Below are positions 62,688 through 64,000 of a stretch of DNA of 64,000 nt, piece by piece. Origin of the DNA: UBA4810 sp002479215 (GTDB lineage: Bacteria > Desulfobacterota > Syntrophia > Syntrophales > Smithellaceae); NCBI GenBank assembly GCA_049514435.1, contig JBEKVB010000009.1:46958-110957 (forward strand), given 5' to 3'. The stretch's first letter is position 1, and each line of letters starts with the position of its first letter. The notes under the pieces were generated by a model, which was not told where the DNA came from, searched no databases, and was given only the letters and a program-made list of their open reading frames with translations. A program made the position numbers and the translations under genes.

Positions 62688-63920
62688 ATGAATAGTGGTG
62701 ATACTGCGTGGGTCTTGACATCCACGGCGCTGGTATTGTTGATGACTGTGCCCGGCCTGGCTTTTTTTTATGGAGGCCTCGTGCGGAGGAAGAATGTTTT
62801 ATCCATTTTGATGCAGTGCTTCATTATTTTATGCATGATCAGCCTGCAATGGATTTTGTTTGGCTATTCGCTGGCTTTTGGCCCTGATTTTCACGGGATC
62901 ATCGGAAACCTGGATTGGGCTGGGTTACGCGGCGTAGGCTCTTTGCCTAATGCTGATTATGCCGCAACTATACCGCATTCTGTTTTTATGATCTTCCAGT
63001 GTATGTTTGCGGTTATTACGCCGGCCCTGATCATTGGCGCTTATGCCGAAAGAGTGAAATTTTCTGCATTTCTGGTTTTCACTTTGTTGTGGGCAACATT
63101 CGTTTATGATCCGCTGGCGCACTGGGTCTGGGGAACAGGTGGCTGGTTAAAGAATATGGGAGCGATGGATTTCGCGGGAGGAATTGTCGTTCATGTCAGC
63201 TCCGGCATATCAGCACTTGTTTTAGCCATCATGTTGGGCAAGAGAGTTGGCTATAACCACAAACCGATTCGTCCGCACAATTTGCCATTTACAGTACTTG
63301 GCGCGGCATTGCTTTGGTTTGGCTGGTTTGGTTTCAATGCCGGCAGTGCTCTGGCTGCAGATGGAATTGCTGCCAATGCTTTCATTACGACTAACACTGC
63401 AACTGCTGCCGCTGGTTTAACCTGGGCATTGATTGAGTGGTGGCATAACGGAACTCCGACCATCCTTGGTGCGGCAACCGGAGCTGTTGCCGGACTTGTC
63501 GCCATCACTCCGGCTTGCGGATTCGTCAATCCCATGAATGCCATTTTTATTGGCATGATTGTGGCTTTGGTTTGCTACCTTGCCATAGCAGTAATCAAGT
63601 CAAAGCTCGGCTATGATGATTCGCTGGATGCCTTTGGAGTCCATGGTGTTGGAGGAATGTGGGGAACATTGGCCACCGGTCTTTTCGCGGAAAAGGCTGT
63701 CAATGCCGGAGGCGCCAATGGTCTTTTTTTCGGCAACTTGCATCAATTTTCAGTTCAGGGATTGCTCATATTAGTCGCTGTTCCCTTCGCCATCATCATG
63801 ACCTGGATTATTTTCAAAGTCGTTGATGCCTTAATCGGGATGAGAGTCGAAGAGAAGAATGAAATTGTCGGGTTGGATTTAACTCAGCAGAGTGAAGCTG
63901 CATATACAGTTATTGAATAG
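62688..63920 (+). CDS. amt: Ammonium transporter Amt (copy 2)
   Basis: A 410-residue paralogue of the upstream Amt with the same features: twin pore histidines in DFAGGIVVHVSSGISAL and DAFGVHGVGGMWGT, 11 transmembrane helices and an identical C-terminal end GLDLTQQSEAAYTVIE. AAGGAGG precedes the ATG. It has its own sigma-54 promoter and upstream palindrome. It is followed by a second glnK, which is cut by the window end. Confidence 0.95.
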   Translation: MNSGDTAWVLTSTALVLLMTVPGLAFFYGGLVRRKNVLSILMQCFIILCMISLQWILFGYSLAFGPDFHGIIGNLDWAGLRGVGSLPNADYAATIPHSVFMIFQCMFAVITPALIIGAYAERVKFSAFLVFTLLWATFVYDPLAHWVWGTGGWLKNMGAMDFAGGIVVHVSSGISALVLAIMLGKRVGYNHKPIRPHNLPFTVLGAALLWFGWFGFNAGSALAADGIAANAFITTNTATAAAGLTWALIEWWHNGTPTILGAATGAVAGLVAITPACGFVNPMNAIFIGMIVALVCYLAIAVIKSKLGYDDSLDAFGVHGVGGMWGTLATGLFAEKAVNAGGANGLFFGNLHQFSVQGLLILVAVPFAIIMTWIIFKVVDALIGMRVEEKNEIVGLDLTQQSEAAYTVIE

Positions 63921-63932
63921 GAGGATATAATA

Positions 63933-64000
63933 ATGAAGCTCATAGTAGCTATTATTCAACCGCATAGATTAAATGAAGTGAAAACGGCCTTGGAAGCCAT
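63933..64000 (+). CDS. glnK: P-II nitrogen regulatory protein GlnK (copy 2, 3' cut by window end)
   Basis: The first 22 codons of a P-II protein (MKLIVAIIQPHRLNEVKTAL) after GGAGGATATAATA. The DNA is identical to the start of the broken copy at 61749. Whether this copy is intact lies beyond the window. P-II proteins plug Amt channels when nitrogen is plentiful. Confidence 0.85.
   Translation, partial: MKLIVAIIQPHRLNEVKTALEA

Noticed and set aside
1..64000. CRISPR arrays, integrases or complete prophage
   Set aside because: No regularly spaced repeats and no integrase or phage structural genes were seen on reading both strands.

Overview
The window looks like chromosomal DNA of an anaerobic deltaproteobacterium (Desulfobacterota, perhaps Syntrophales). 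This is inferred from moderate GC, a multi-gene glutamate synthase built from ferredoxin-fused pieces, cobalamin-riboswitch-controlled corrinoid uptake, and a NifA-like sigma-54 activator. No rRNA gene is present to fix the taxonomy.

Layout. 0-3.6 kb: an MrfA/MrfB (YprA/YprB) helicase-nuclease pair whose first gene starts before the window. 3.7-11.7 kb: a compact fatty-acid/polyene-type cluster (AMP ligase, dehydratase, ketoreductase, LolA-like protein, lipoprotein, FAD desaturase-like enzyme, ACP, ketosynthase, acyltransferase) that resembles a stripped-down aryl-polyene locus. 11.8-15.1 kb: nitroreductase, DUF2284-like protein, an unknown protein, endonuclease III, SecG and tRNA-Leu(GAG). 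15.2-23.2 kb, minus strand: RNase D, the BioYMN biotin ECF transporter, a BtuB-like receptor behind a cobalamin riboswitch, and BtuCD-like ABC genes. 23.2-25.8 kb: accessory genes (small autoregulated protein, SagB-type oxidoreductase, zinc-ribbon protein, HNH nuclease) and a MITE-like palindrome.

From 25.8 kb to the end the theme is nitrogen and glutamine. carA-guaA-carB-purF form a minus-strand operon of glutamine amidotransferases. A remnant of a type III glutamine synthetase lies beside an intact type I glnA. Divergent from glnA runs a four-gene glutamate synthase set, followed by a NifA-like activator gene. Then come a restriction-modification module, mnmG, a radical SAM protein, hisHF, pdxST, a MacAB-like exporter interrupted by a DUF559 gene, and two amt-glnK units in tandem, the first with a broken glnK.

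The strongest candidate for an undescribed system is a local sigma-54 nitrogen regulon. glnA, amt1 and amt2 each have a good -24/-12 promoter (GG-N10-GC), and about 105-150 bp upstream of it a shared palindrome ACAA-N2-TTGT. The same palindrome lies in the promoter region of the NifA-like gene. Other leads are the unusual glutamate synthase, which has a FAD/Fe-S dehydrogenase-like gene and no gltD, and the reduced polyene-like cluster.

All assignments come from reading translated sequence and motifs by eye. No database search was run.
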